From Cadophora sp. MPI-SDFR-AT-0126 (taxonomy: Eukaryota > Ascomycota > Leotiomycetes > Helotiales > Ploettnerulaceae), in contig JAGMVK010000025.1 of NCBI GenBank assembly GCA_020747065.1, positions 620,001 to 684,000 on the forward strand: a DNA stretch of 64,000 bases. Reading direction: 5' to 3'. Position numbers and translations under genes: made by a program. The notes under the pieces are model-generated. The model ran no database searches. It was not told where the DNA came from and was given only the letters and a program-made list of their open reading frames with translations. Position 1 is the first letter of the stretch. Each line of letters opens with the position of its first letter. Below, piece by piece: positions 1-10,901 of the stretch.

Positions 1-6
1 TGTTAG

Positions 7-2736
7 GAATTTGCAACATGCGAGCCCGAGTTCTATAGGCATACCCAGCAACTCTTCCTCCTGCTTCATAAAGCCGGCCTCGCATACCAAGCAGAATCAT
101 TGGTAAACTATGATCCTGTGGACAAGACTGTTTTGGCAAACGAACAGGTGGATTCAAATGGATATTCGTGGAGGTCTGGAGCCAAGGTTGAGAAGAAGAT
201 GTTGAAACAATGGTTTTTCAAAATATCGGAATACAGACAAGAATTGCTAGATGGATTGAAGGAGCTTGAGAAGAACGGGTCGTGGCCAGAACGAGTCTTG
301 TCAATGCAGAAGAACTGGCTTGGAAAATCTACAGGAGCTCGAATTAAGTTCCCAGTCGTGGCATACGATCAGCAAACACATTCCGATATCGAGGTATTCA
401 CTACCAGACCGGATACCATTTACGGTGTGCAGTATCTTGCTTTAGCTGCAACGCACCCTATTGTTCAGTCTCTAGCAAAAGCCGACGTAGAACTGCAAGC
501 TTTTCTCGACACCATTCCAGCTCTTCCACAAGATTCCAAAGTCGGATACCTACTTCCACATGTGAGGGCTCTGAATCCCCTTGCCTATGAGGACTCTACA
601 CCAGATGCCACCAAAGCTTCCCTCCCGATCTACGTTGCCCCGTATGTTCTTGGAGATTATGGCGATGGAGCAGTAATGGGTGTTCCAGGCCACGATACTC
701 GAGATCATTCTTTTTGGAAACACAATCGTGATGATGATCCAGTTCGATTCGTCATCTCCCAGTCGCCAGATGAAGCTACAAGTGTTCTCCAAACCAGCCC
801 CTTTGTTCATCATGGACATCTCACAAAGCACAGTGGGCCTCACGCTGGTCTGACGACCGCAGTTGCTACGAAGAAAATTGTCAATCTTTTGAAGTCGAAG
901 GGGCTCGGATCAGAGGCAGAAACTTGGCGACTGCGAGACTGGTTGGTCAGTCGACAGAGATATTGGGGAACACCAATCCCAATCATTCACTGTGGTAGCT
1001 GTGGCGCTGTCCCTGTCCCAGATGATCAACTTCCTGTTGAACTCCCCCCTGTGGATAGCCACTGGGCCAAGGGAAAGACTGGAAATCCTCTTGAACATGC
1101 TCATGATTGGATCAACACACCATGTCCAAAGTGCGGGGAAGTTGCTAAAAGGGATACAGACACGATGGATACATTTGTTGATTCCAGCTGGTATTTCATG
1201 AGGTTTCCAGATCCGAAGAATCCCAATTCGCCTTTCTCTGCGGAGGCGGCAAATGCAAATCTGCCGGTAGACCTGTATATCGGAGGTGTAGAGCATGCAA
1301 TTTTGCATCTCTTATACTCAAGATTCATTTCCAAGTTCTTGGCCACAACGCCGCTTTGGCCAAACGGTGCAAAGTTTATCGGGGAACCTTTCAAAAAGCT
1401 CTTGGCTCAAGGAATGGTCCATGGAAAGACGTACTCAGATCCAAATACTGGACGATTTCTTAAACCTGATGAAGTTGACCTCACAGACCCGTCTAAGCCT
1501 CTTATCACTGCCACCGACGAAATAGCAAACGTCAGTTTTGAGAAGATGTCCAAATCAAAGTACAACGGTGTAGATCCCGGGACTTGCATGACTAAATATG
1601 GGGCAGATGCTACCAGAGCTCACATTTTGTTCCAAGCTCCAGTCAGCGAGGTACTCGAATGGGATGAAGAGAAAATTGCAGGAGTTACTCGATGGCTTCG
1701 GAGACTTTACGAGATGATACTGAAGAACAAGGATATTTGGCTTGCTTCGGACGAACTAAATCAGTTCAATCCTAAGCTCTACTTTCTCAGCAGCGAAACA
1801 CCCTCGCGCCGCACAAAGGGTGTACCAGAAACGGAATTTTTGGAGCAATTTTTAGCGGCCTTCTGGAGCCTGTCAAACGAAAGAAGACAGATAATCAGTA
1901 GTATCGGACAGGGAGCAGAATTGGCCAAGGATTCAGGAGACCAGCAAGCTAATGACCAATTGAAGTTTTGGTCCGAATCAGTGGCAAAAGACCGCGAATT
2001 ATGGCGATCGGTACAAGCCACCATATCAAATGTAACACAATCATACGGGAAGACTCACTCACTCAACACCGTTGTTTCGGACTTGATGACTCTCACGAAT
2101 ACTATAGCAGAGTACAACGACGTCAATATTAACTTGAGCGATCCTACAGGGACACTCTACAGACCCGACTACCGACTCTCGCTACACGCCACAAGGACTT
2201 TAATACAGATGATGGCTCCCATAACTCCAGCCTTCTCAGAAGAATGTTGGACACTTCTCAATATCGCACCAACATCGTCTTCTGACACGCCGATTCTATG
2301 GTTATATACCAAGTTCCTCAACTGGTACCGTAATGTCATGTCTACCTTTCCGCAACTTCGAGCTGCCTCTAAAACGGGGACGTATCTCACTCGTCCGGAA
2401 AATCCATTCCTCAGATTAATGTCCGATCGACCTACTATTCCCTCCGTCTTCGCCTCAACATTCCCCACCGTCGACGGAACATTCAGTATGCTAGCCCCTA
2501 CAACACGAACCTGCGTAGTCCAAATCAACGGAAAGATGAAATGCGTTGTCAAGATCCCAATTCCAAGAGAAGGGCTTTCAGGGCCGGAATTGCAAGCTTG
2601 GCTGAAGAAGCAGATCCTGGATACGGATGAGGGGAGGGAGAAGTTGATGGGGAAAGGAGGGAAGGGTGTTGATGTCAGGAAAGCGAAGAAGATGATTGTG
2701 ATTAGAGATGGGAAGACGATTAATTTCGTCATGTAA
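7..2736 (+). CDS. Leucyl-tRNA synthetase, mitochondrial type (5' end outside window)
   Basis: Class I synthetase that charges leucine onto tRNA-Leu, most likely in mitochondria. The visible exon starts after a 3' splice site (TTAG at 3-6) and reads open to TAA at 2734-2736, about 910 codons. Seen in order: the catalytic-core segment following the missing HIGH motif ([15 protein letters not shown]), the CP1 editing domain with TTRPDTIYG and [13 protein letters not shown], a cysteine-pair zinc region (CGSCG, CPKCG), the WYFMRF core segment, KMSKS at 1543-1557, and the C-terminal anticodon-binding region. The bacterial-like layout, with KMSKS as [12 protein letters not shown], is that of organellar LeuRS rather than the larger cytosolic enzyme. 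The first exon or exons, with start codon, targeting peptide and HIGH, lie to the left. The gene is convergent with the next one, 150 nt away. No breaks were seen. Confidence 0.95.
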   Translation, partial: EFATCEPEFYRHTQQLFLLLHKAGLAYQAESLVNYDPVDKTVLANEQVDSNGYSWRSGAKVEKKMLKQWFFKISEYRQELLDGLKELEKNGSWPERVLSMQKNWLGKSTGARIKFPVVAYDQQTHSDIEVFTTRPDTIYGVQYLALAATHPIVQSLAKADVELQAFLDTIPALPQDSKVGYLLPHVRALNPLAYEDSTPDATKASLPIYVAPYVLGDYGDGAVMGVPGHDTRDHSFWKHNRDDDPVRFVISQSPDEATSVLQTSPFVHHGHLTKHSGPHAGLTTAVATKKIVNLLKSKGLGSEAETWRLRDWLVSRQRYWGTPIPIIHCGSCGAVPVPDDQLPVELPPVDSHWAKGKTGNPLEHAHDWINTPCPKCGEVAKRDTDTMDTFVDSSWYFMRFPDPKNPNSPFSAEAANANLPVDLYIGGVEHAILHLLYSRFISKFLATTPLWPNGAKFIGEPFKKLLAQGMVHGKTYSDPNTGRFLKPDEVDLTDPSKPLITATDEIANVSFEKMSKSKYNGVDPGTCMTKYGADATRAHILFQAPVSEVLEWDEEKIAGVTRWLRRLYEMILKNKDIWLASDELNQFNPKLYFLSSETPSRRTKGVPETEFLEQFLAAFWSLSNERRQIISSIGQGAELAKDSGDQQANDQLKFWSESVAKDRELWRSVQATISNVTQSYGKTHSLNTVVSDLMTLTNTIAEYNDVNINLSDPTGTLYRPDYRLSLHATRTLIQMMAPITPAFSEECWTLLNIAPTSSSDTPILWLYTKFLNWYRNVMSTFPQLRAASKTGTYLTRPENPFLRLMSDRPTIPSVFASTFPTVDGTFSMLAPTTRTCVVQINGKMKCVVKIPIPREGLSGPELQAWLKKQILDTDEGREKLMGKGGKGVDVRKAKKMIVIRDGKTINFVM

Positions 2737-2886
2737 ATTATAAGGAAGGAGATTGAGATGTAAGATATTATACCCAGCGTGTATTGTATGGCTATTGTGA
2801 TTGATCAAAAGTTACTCTCTACTACATCTGTCTTCTCTACCATTCTCGATCTTTCAAGCCAATTTCCGCGCCCGAGCGAAGATCAC

Positions 2887-3960
2887 TCACCAATTCAACT
2901 GATCACACCACAGAAAACAATGTGCCCTCCCATTCTGTCCCCAAAGCTCGGACCCACCATCATAATAGCAGTCACCACCATGAATCATATCTACAGAGAT
3001 CAACAAATCAGCACGATTCCGTCCCAACCAGATTATATCCCTCCATAGCCCACCTAGCTCGACCCCCTCAGAGGAATAATGCCGAACCCAAGCGGGTCGG
3101 ATATCAAACGCAAAGACAACCTCATCAAGAAAGGGCAAAGAAAAAACAAAACCAACCTCTATCATCCCCAGCCTTATGCCCCTCCAAATGCAGATACGCC
3201 TCCCTGAACCCATACCAGTCCTGCGCACTTTGATATTTCAGAAAAACCTGAAACCCTCGATGTCTGTCCAGAGTCTGGAACCTCCACTGTCCGTTTGCGG
3301 GCAGGCCGGGGAAGGTCGCGTACCGCTCGTTGGAGTTGTTGTCTGCTACGACAACCTCTTCGACGAGGAAGTAGTCGTTGTGGCATTCTGGGTGAGGGAG
3401 GAGAGGGTTAGTGAGGTGGGGGGGGGCGCGCGATGGGATGGATGAAATAGATGGCATGATATGTTGAAGGGAGAAAGCAGGAAAGATTGAAACAGAGAAA
3501 GGGCCAAGTCTCGGCTGAAGAAGAGCGATGAATCAAAAGAAAAGAAAAAGCATGAAAATAATGAAATTAAAGTCCAAGTCAAGCTTGACATCAACATCAA
3601 CAAAATCACATTCCAATACACATGTCAACTTCAACCAATTCGTCATCTCCATCTCGAATCCACAAGCCTACAAAAAAACTACTCACCAGTGTCACAGTGA
3701 TACTGATTATACAAATCCCTATACATCGAGATCCGACAAGCATTCGACTTGGGATTAAACGGGTTCCGACTCTGTATCTTACCAGTCTTATCGAAGCGTG
3801 GGAGAGGGAAGATAGCACGCGTGGAGTTGTAGCGTGTGTCTATCTCGTGGATTTTGGGGACGACAGCGGTCGTGGTCGTTGCTGGGAGGGCAAGTGTGCA
3901 TGGTAGAGGAGAGAGAAGTAACAAAAGGAGCATGACAACGAAGGATGGTAGAGATTGCAT
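2887..3960 (-). CDS. Secreted protein with six mature cysteines, unknown function
   Basis: Not recognised. Proposed exons are 3687-3960, 3157-3387 and 2887-3053, giving 223 residues. Introns of 299 and 103 nt both keep the frame: donor GTGAGT with acceptor CACCCAG, and donor GTTGGT with acceptor CTAG. The N terminus is a clear signal peptide, a long Leu run after MQSLPSFVVM and before ALPATTTT. The mature part has six cysteines, including YHCDTEC, and ends in a Cys/Trp-rich tail (HCFLWCDQLNW). Export from the cell is inferred from the signal peptide and the lack of further membrane segments. The start is the ATG directly before the hydrophobic run; an upstream in-frame ATG would bury the signal. 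The first intron is long for this genome, so exon 1 to exon 2 is the least certain join. Confidence 0.6.
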
Positions 3961-4655
3961 TGCGAGGTGGTGTTGATGGTCCTTTGCTTGGGCTGGAGAG
4001 TTGGTAGACTGGCACTTTTTGATTTCGAGGGGGGAGTGGGAGTGGTTGCTGTTCTTATATACCAATGTTTCCCCCTCGGCGTCGGCCGACAAAGCTTCAA
4101 AGTTATGTCTTCACACCTTATCCCAGCTCCCGTAATTAAGTCGCAAAAACTCTGGTGGCCAACGAAACAATCCAGGTTCACGGCGTTCCTCCAAAAACGG
4201 AGTATGGTGGTCCCATCCCTCTCTTCCAAGATGATGAGAAAATAGACCTCTCAATCGTCCTTCCCAAACCAGCCTCTTCCGCGAGGGAAATCATCGAATC
4301 AACTCTAAAAGCTCAATATCTGATACCAAGCTCCCACTGACAAAGCCATTACAATACGTCCCCTCCAGGAAGCCTCAAGCAAATATGGCAATCTCGCTCC
4401 GAAGAAGGATGCGTGTAAATAAACTTACTCTTTAACCGTAAATTGAACTTCCACAAATCGCTGCTGAGAACAAAGCCAAGCATAATCATTCATCTGTGTA
4501 CATTGCGGTCGAGGTTCAGCTCAGAGTTTAGCTATATGGGACTTTGCTGACCGGAAGGAAATGAAGCGGCTCGTCAAATTATTGCGGCTGCGTTGTGATA
4601 GGGGGAATGGGAAATCGTTCTGTTGACTTTACCCGATCGCCTTCTTCCATGGAGG
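3961..4655. other. Intergenic, possible coding remnant
   Basis: No complete gene. Around 4105-4440 there is protein-like sequence split over frames (for example VHGVPPKTEYGGPIP from 4176, and SSKYGNLAPKKD near 4390). It might be a decayed remnant of a protease propeptide, but no family can be assigned. Confidence 0.2.
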
Positions 4656-4904
4656 TCATGCATACTCTCCCGCGACGTCGTGTGCGAAAGTGAAATCACC
4701 CAAGAACATACATCTGTGTGTGTTACTCGACATTGCATTGTTGCTGAAGAAACGCAATAATCGTTGAACGAATAGATGGATTCGAATTATTGGTTCTACT
4801 GGACTTACTTGCTCACCCACTCCTTTCTCCCAAGGTGCTGCAGAGACACGGGTACCAATGGCAAGCCCTAGAAAAACAAAGCAGAGTACAGCAGCGCGAA
4901 ACAT
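4656..4904 (-). CDS. Possible small secreted peptide
   Basis: The ATG at 4902-4904 opens a strong signal-peptide-like segment (MFRAAVLCFVFLGLAIG then TRVSAAPWEKG), with a likely cleavage after VSA. Downstream the reading is ambiguous. The ORF stays open to 4656 (82 codons), but a good donor (GTAAGT directly after GVGEQ) and an acceptor (TTTCTTCAG) would splice it to a peptide of only about 38 residues. No homologous family is recognised. It may be a small secreted peptide or the first exon of an undetected gene. Confidence is low because only the signal peptide supports it. Confidence 0.3.
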   Translation of the reverse strand: MFRAAVLCFVFLGLAIGTRVSAAPWEKGVGEQVSPVEPIIRIHLFVQRLLRFFSNNAMSSNTHRCMFLGDFTFAHDVAGEYA

Positions 4905-5417
4905 GGAGTATGCACGTATTGATGGTCTTTTTGCTTCGAGGTCCAACCTTCACTGGACCTTTGGCAATCGAATCAGAGCGGACATAAAGCAATAACTCGC
5001 TTCGCCAAGCGAAAACATACACTTGACGACTAAAAGCTCTAACAGACTCAAAGCAGCCTCAAGCAAGTGAGCCACGATTTGAAATAAGTAAATTAAACCT
5101 TCACCAAAAGGACTATTCTAAATCCTGCTGCAGCTCTTTCGACATAATGTCAATAGCAGTACTTGATATTCTGCATTTTGACTAATTAACCTAGTACTTT
5201 ACATTTGATATTGTTACAACTGAAGTTGGGCGTCTCGAAATACTGTAGAAACCATGTGAAATGTGATGAGTAACTGCCGAAGCAGACCCTCAGTATCCTA
5301 AGTACGCCCTGATACAGCCTGCACACCATACCATAGACCACATCCTACCTTACTGTCTGTCCCAGCTGCAGTTTCCCACCGAATCATTCCCTGGGATCCG
5401 TTTCCACTCCCTGACAC
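4905..5417. other. Intergenic, nothing recognised
   Basis: AT-rich stretch between the possible secreted peptide and the 3' end of the large ATPase gene. No ORF, RNA gene or repeat is seen. Confidence 0.5.
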
Positions 5418-8400
5418 TCAGCCTAGCCGTCCCGTAGGAACAACAGAGTACTTCTCCGACGTGAAAGCAAGCTTGCCAAGTCTCCTCTGTTCTGCGGGGT
5501 CCACATAGATCTTAAGTCCCATCGAGCTTTGGCCAAGGTCGAACACACGGAACAATGTATATACCGCACTCTGATTTTCGTTTCCTCGCGGGCCATTAGT
5601 TGTGCTCTCCATCTGGGAGGAAATTCATCATTAGCAGTTGCGTTTCATTGCTCTCTTCAAATTTCTGATTGCACTTACCAAATCAACCTGATTCTGGCTG
5701 ACAATGAACGGCATTTCACAATTTCCCGTTGTGCACTTAACCTCAATGTAGTACCTGGGCGTCTTATTCGCCCAGTGATCCGCATTCAAGTACCCCAACG
5801 AAATCATCAAGCGCGTGAAGACACCATTTGTATCATCGTACACGAGATCAGAAGTCTCGCGTCCCGGCCAGGCCTCCAAATGCCGAAATTCGGGAAGAAC
5901 CTTAGCATACCCTCGGATGCTGCTACGCCAGTTTTCCAGATCGAAATTTAGATCTTGAATGCCGAACAAAACTTTGAACACCTGTGCGAGCCGTTAATGA
6001 TGGCCTCTTTGGGACCCGGGCTTACTTACGAATAATTCTCCCGCAGCGCCAATTCTCTTTCTGTGCTCCCAGTCGTGTGAATCGTAGGCGTAATACACCC
6101 CTTCAAAAGGGTCATCTCCAACGGACAGGCTTTGAAATGCGTTAGAAAGATCGTCGAAATTGTTAGGTAGGCTTGTTCTCCTAGCCAAGGCGACGACCCT
6201 CTCCAAAAGTCGTCGGTACTGTAATTCTAATTGTTGCTCTGGGACACGGAATTGGGGTGGCGGTATTGAGTCACCAACATTTGGAGTACCTGGATCGTCC
6301 CCGCTATCGTAGTCTTCGGGGTCGGTCACGGGTGTAGGATGACCAGGAGTGCTTTCCACGCCCCCTTGGGATCGTGGTGTCGCTGGTGTTGAAAATGTTG
6401 ACCCCTGGGAGGCGAGTCTTCCACTTCCTTGCGCTCTACTCGGAGTCAATGGTAGGAGCTCACTTCGAGGACCTGAATCAGCGGGAACGGCCATGCCTGT
6501 GCCCGCAGCAGGCTCAAGATCCAAGTTAATGACTGGATAGTCAGCAATTTCGGGAAGGTCAGGGATCCCTTCCTTCTCTAAAATCCTGCCAGTCGTTGAA
6601 ATGAGACAATTCAATATGGAATTGATGACATTGACAGCGCCGTCTTCAATCTTGCCTTGTATTCCCGTTGTAGGGTCAGTCATCATCCATGAAGCAAAGC
6701 GGTGCGGTAAATCAAACTTGAAGCAACATTCCTGGGATTCTGTATCATTCGGGACGTAGATTGTTAGGGGGCTGGTATCGTCAATGTGTAACTCGCTTTG
6801 GCCGATTTGTATTTCATGTATAGTGCCATCCTGCTCCAAGGATAGACTCGATGAGATCACTCCACACTCAACCGTGACTGCGGTGCGAAGAACATGATAG
6901 AGTCCAGCAGGGTCAGCGGCATACCTTGGGCTATTGAAGGCGGCAGTAATTCTGTTTATGTCAAATCACTGAATCTCCCAAGTGGGAAGTTGTGCTTACC
7001 GTAGAAGCGCGTCAGCTTTCCTTCTCAAGTCGCGATGGGGTTGAGAGATAGGGCGCTGTAATCCATCACCCACGCGGGATATCTCCCTCATACGCTGGGA
7101 CAAATATCTGGACTCGAGACGGGTCCATGAGAGAAGTGGCTTGAGTTGACGAATTTCCGGCAGCGTGAAATCTAGCACTTTGACCAACCTTATGAATCGA
7201 CTGGGAGGACCCTCACGGTCAACCAGAACAAATTGTGAGTTCGAAGTGCAGAGAACGGCGTTACCGCTGCTCGGTTCTTTGACTGGAAACACCCGGGAAT
7301 TAAGAAGCCGGCTTGGGCTTGGCGGATTTGCTTCTGTGCGAAGGAACGAGTTCAGTGTTTTCAAAAGTTCCTTGACTTCCGAGACAGGAAGGTTTAGACG
7401 ATTTGCTGCTAGCAACTGGTCGTGAACCATCATCAGGTCCAGCTGGGGCACTTGTAAGATTTCAACGAAGAGATAATTGAGATCGCTGTACTGAGCGTTG
7501 ACTGCAATCTTTCCGTGGATATGCGTTGTGTCAGACCATACACACTCTGATGGTTTGTGCCATCCTGGGGCACCGTTGTGGTCAAAGTAGATGAGAGCAT
7601 TATCCTCGAAAGATTCTCTGTCAACAGTCAACTCTGTATCGTCAAATTCTTGGGGTGGATCACCTCATCTCTTGTCTTTCATCCTCGTCAGTCGGTAGAT
7701 TCTCAGATAATGTGCTGAAAAGTTGCCTGACCACTTCGCATCTGATATTTTCTTCATGTTTCCAATCCTCAAGTTCCTCGATCACATTACGCCAATCTAT
7801 GTCATCGATGCCCAGTGTCTCACGGAAGAATGTTGCCACATGGCCTAGCTCAGTGCTCGCGCCAGAGAAAACAGAAGTATAAATTTTCTTCAGAGGGACC
7901 TTGGTGCAGAATGAACTAGGCGCATCCCAAAGACACTCATCTGGCCTAGTCCACAATGCTAGCTCAGATTGATATTGAGGAACAAAGATGAGGTTATGGG
8001 TATCGAAAGCATCCCTATAGATCCAGTTAGTAAGGTACAATAACAACCTGGTGATTCTCTAAGGATTCCCACAAGATCTTTCGTTTATTTGCCTCTGGAT
8101 TCTGGGACATTCTCAAGCAGGCATCAAGTGACTGGTATAAGTCAAGCACACGCGATGGATTGTCTAGGGTCCCTGCATCACGATTCGCCTTTTTGAGGAA
8201 TCTCATTAGTTCCAGTCGGAAGCTGACATTATCTTGGTAGCCAACGCCAAGGTCTCTTACGAGAAAGGACCAGAGATCAGGAACCTGGTCCTGGCTGGAC
8301 AATTCGGAAGATTGAATGAATGGGAAGTATTCAGTATCCAAGAAGTGTCTATACACGTCTAAGAGCGGCTTTAGAGGAAGATATGTGTCGCGAAGTTCTT

Positions 8401-10901
8401 CACTCTCCCCGCTCATGCAAAGAATTGGTGTCGCTTTCAGAGCAGTTAATAGTGGGGCTGCTGTGAGTACAATGTTCCCTTCGAAGGGCCAAAGATGTCC
8501 CAGGAAGCCGAGAAACTCTGCTTGTCGGGCTGTGGCCGTGTCCAAGCACTCTACGGAGAGCGATGTTTGGTCAGACGAGACCAGCCGGAGGTGTTGCCGA
8601 ATGCCTAGGTGTTGATGCATCCATTGATGCAACGTACGATTCGAGCCAGGTGTGACTGAAGGGATTCCCTCAAAGTACCTCGCGTTGACGCAGTGAACTT
8701 GACGACCTTTTTGCCGGAGAAAGAGCTCAGCACCGTAGGGGTCATCATTTGAAATGTACAAGTCCGTAACACTGGGATAAATTGCGACGTCAAGTTGATC
8801 ATAGACCATGAACTTGTCTGATAAATCACAGTCTTCTTCAGGATCGAGGTGCTGCGTAAGAAACAGAAATCTCATTCGCTCGACAGAAGATTGAAGGTCG
8901 ACGATCCTCAGCGGCGACGTCAACGGGTGAAGAATGCGGTCACGAATGCTGGTTACGATTGCGGCGTTGAGTCGATGAACTCCCAAATTATCAAAGAAAG
9001 CACAACGCTTTTCGTTTCTCGTTGCCGTCGGGTGGACCAGTCTCATTCCCAGGTCCTTTGGAATCGCTACATCGCCGTACTTAGGATAGAAGATACTCCC
9101 AGAGCCTGAGGAGACCCACGACCCATCCTGGAGTGGAACGATGTTCAGCTGTTTGAGATCTCGTATGCATGAAGACCATTCGTATTCCCAAGCAATATTT
9201 AATGTTTTATAAACCCTGGTGTGCCAATCGTGATCGGTGTGTCGACTTTTAATCCTCGAATCCTCAGGTGCTGCCAGCAGATCTTGCCTTGCCATTGCAA
9301 TTATCTTATCGAACACCAATTGTTTGAGGCCAAAGTTTTCGAGGATGTGGATGTCTGAATCAGCATAAGAATCAGATAAATAGACTTCTGGGCGTAAGTC
9401 GGCGAAAAGTGGAGCTCCATGTTGATCGTTGTACAAAGGATGCCGATAAAAGAGGTCCTTGATTGTGCGACGTGTGTTTCGTTCAAGAGACCGAAAGACA
9501 GCCAAGTCTTGAAGTTTGGACTTGATGCTAGAAATGAGATCCTTCCAGAGGCCATCCCATGGATAATTGTTTTGCGGCAGGTATCTCATCCATTTGTACT
9601 CGAGGGTTCGTTGCTGGCAGAGCTGTAATACGCCCGCAATGAAGGCATCCGCAATAGCCTCGATAAGCCCATGGTTCCTCTGAGAAGTCATCACAATGTC
9701 TTGTCGATTTGCCTGGGTGACAAAATCTGCCTGGATCAGGAACTGCGTGGATATTAACAAGCTTGGGCAGCGTAAATATAGCAGTCACTTACATTGAAGC
9801 CCATCTTTCTGACAGGCAGAAATGCAAACAGTTCTTGGGACTCAATCACAGGCACCTCCTCTCCAGTCTCTGGATCCTCGGTGACGGGGAAAGCAAGAAC
9901 AATCTCGGATGTCGCAAAGGATCTGGTAGCCTGCTCATCACCAGTCAGGTCTCTGTTCTCACTCCTGGCAAGTCCTCTAGCAATATGCTTGACGACGTGG
10001 TAGGTTCGCTTCCGATCCTGCTCTGCATCGGTACACGTCCGTTGGATGACCACAGCGTTTGAGTTTTCGATGTTGCTGAGAGTAAACACTATGCGTCTCG
10101 TCCGACGGCCTTGCTCGTCGTGGAACGAGATCCCGATCTTGCGTAATTTTCTCAAAAATAGGAGGAGTGTATCCTGTAGCTCCAGAAACTGCTGATTGAT
10201 AATCTGACGCTCTCTTTCGCGCTCAGCAGGATCACTCTGATCATGCAGATACAGCGTGATTCTAGTCAAGTCGGATGGGAGTGTGGGATCTCTTCGTTCT
10301 TGCCAGATTGGGGTGATCATGCCCATTCCTGAATCGCCCTTTCGATGCACAAAGTCGAACGAGAAGTTCCCGGACTGGATGTGCACCCTCCAAGCCGCCA
10401 TGAAGACTGACTTGAATCCGATACCTTTCTCGCCAATGTAGCCTTGTGATCCGGTCTTGGAGCTCTTCCCGATATCGCAAATTGCTGTGAGATTTCGCGG
10501 TGTGAAGCCATCTTCGTTGCATTCGATGAGAATTCGATCCGGATGGACTTGGAATTCTACGTAGGGATCCTGCCCTTTTGTGTAATGGTTGTCGTCTGCA
10601 TTCTGGAGAAGTTCAAAGACAAATCGTGCCTGGCTTGTGTACAGGTTTTTTGCTAGCCTGCTGAAGTCAGTCCCAGCAACGTATTTCGTGTCGAAGAAAA
10701 TGCCTACGTAAGGACTGAGGAGCCGATTTGGATGTCTTTTGCAAGTAGCGCTTCCTCGACCTCCCGTCGTGCGTCTTGACTGACTAAGGAGTTGATTAAT
10801 TGGAGGGTACTTTCTTGAACGAAGCCATGACTCCGAACTATCTCCTGGATAATTCGCTTAGCATTGGTCTCTCCTTCCCCCGATCCCGACGATCCCGACA
10901 T
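5418..10901 (-). CDS. NO VEIN/sacsin-like HSP90-type ATPase with C-terminal DUF3883
   Basis: Large protein of about 1705 residues in eight exons: 10708-10901, 9793-10657, 8073-9742, 7664-8014, 7000-7617, 6030-6951, 5679-5981 and 5418-5612. All seven introns are 46-66 nt and every junction keeps the frame. Residues about 65-350 form a GHKL/HSP90-like ATP-binding domain as in sacsin and plant NO VEIN: N-box FVFELLQNADDNHY, then NEDGF, then GEKGIGFKSVF. The middle has two copies of a segment with the pattern AFD/SFEDN...I.F/VP...W..P.ECVW, near residues 910 and 1028. A Pro/Ser/Thr-rich linker (about 1390-1460) leads to a DUF3883 (NO VEIN C-terminal, nuclease-like fold) region with GAAGELFV, YIEVKCTTG and the YTLFRVFDL end. 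Known of the family: HATPase plus DUF3883 proteins occur in plants, fungi and bacterial defence loci, and their fungal role is not established. The start is the ATG at 10899-10901; the codon three upstream is TTG. Introns 3 (donor GTGGGA) and 4 (46 nt) are the least canonical. Confidence 0.85.

Noticed and set aside
4105..4440. Protein-like pieces resembling a protease propeptide
   Set aside because: Frames are broken and the similarity is a weak impression; not enough to call a pseudogene of a named family.
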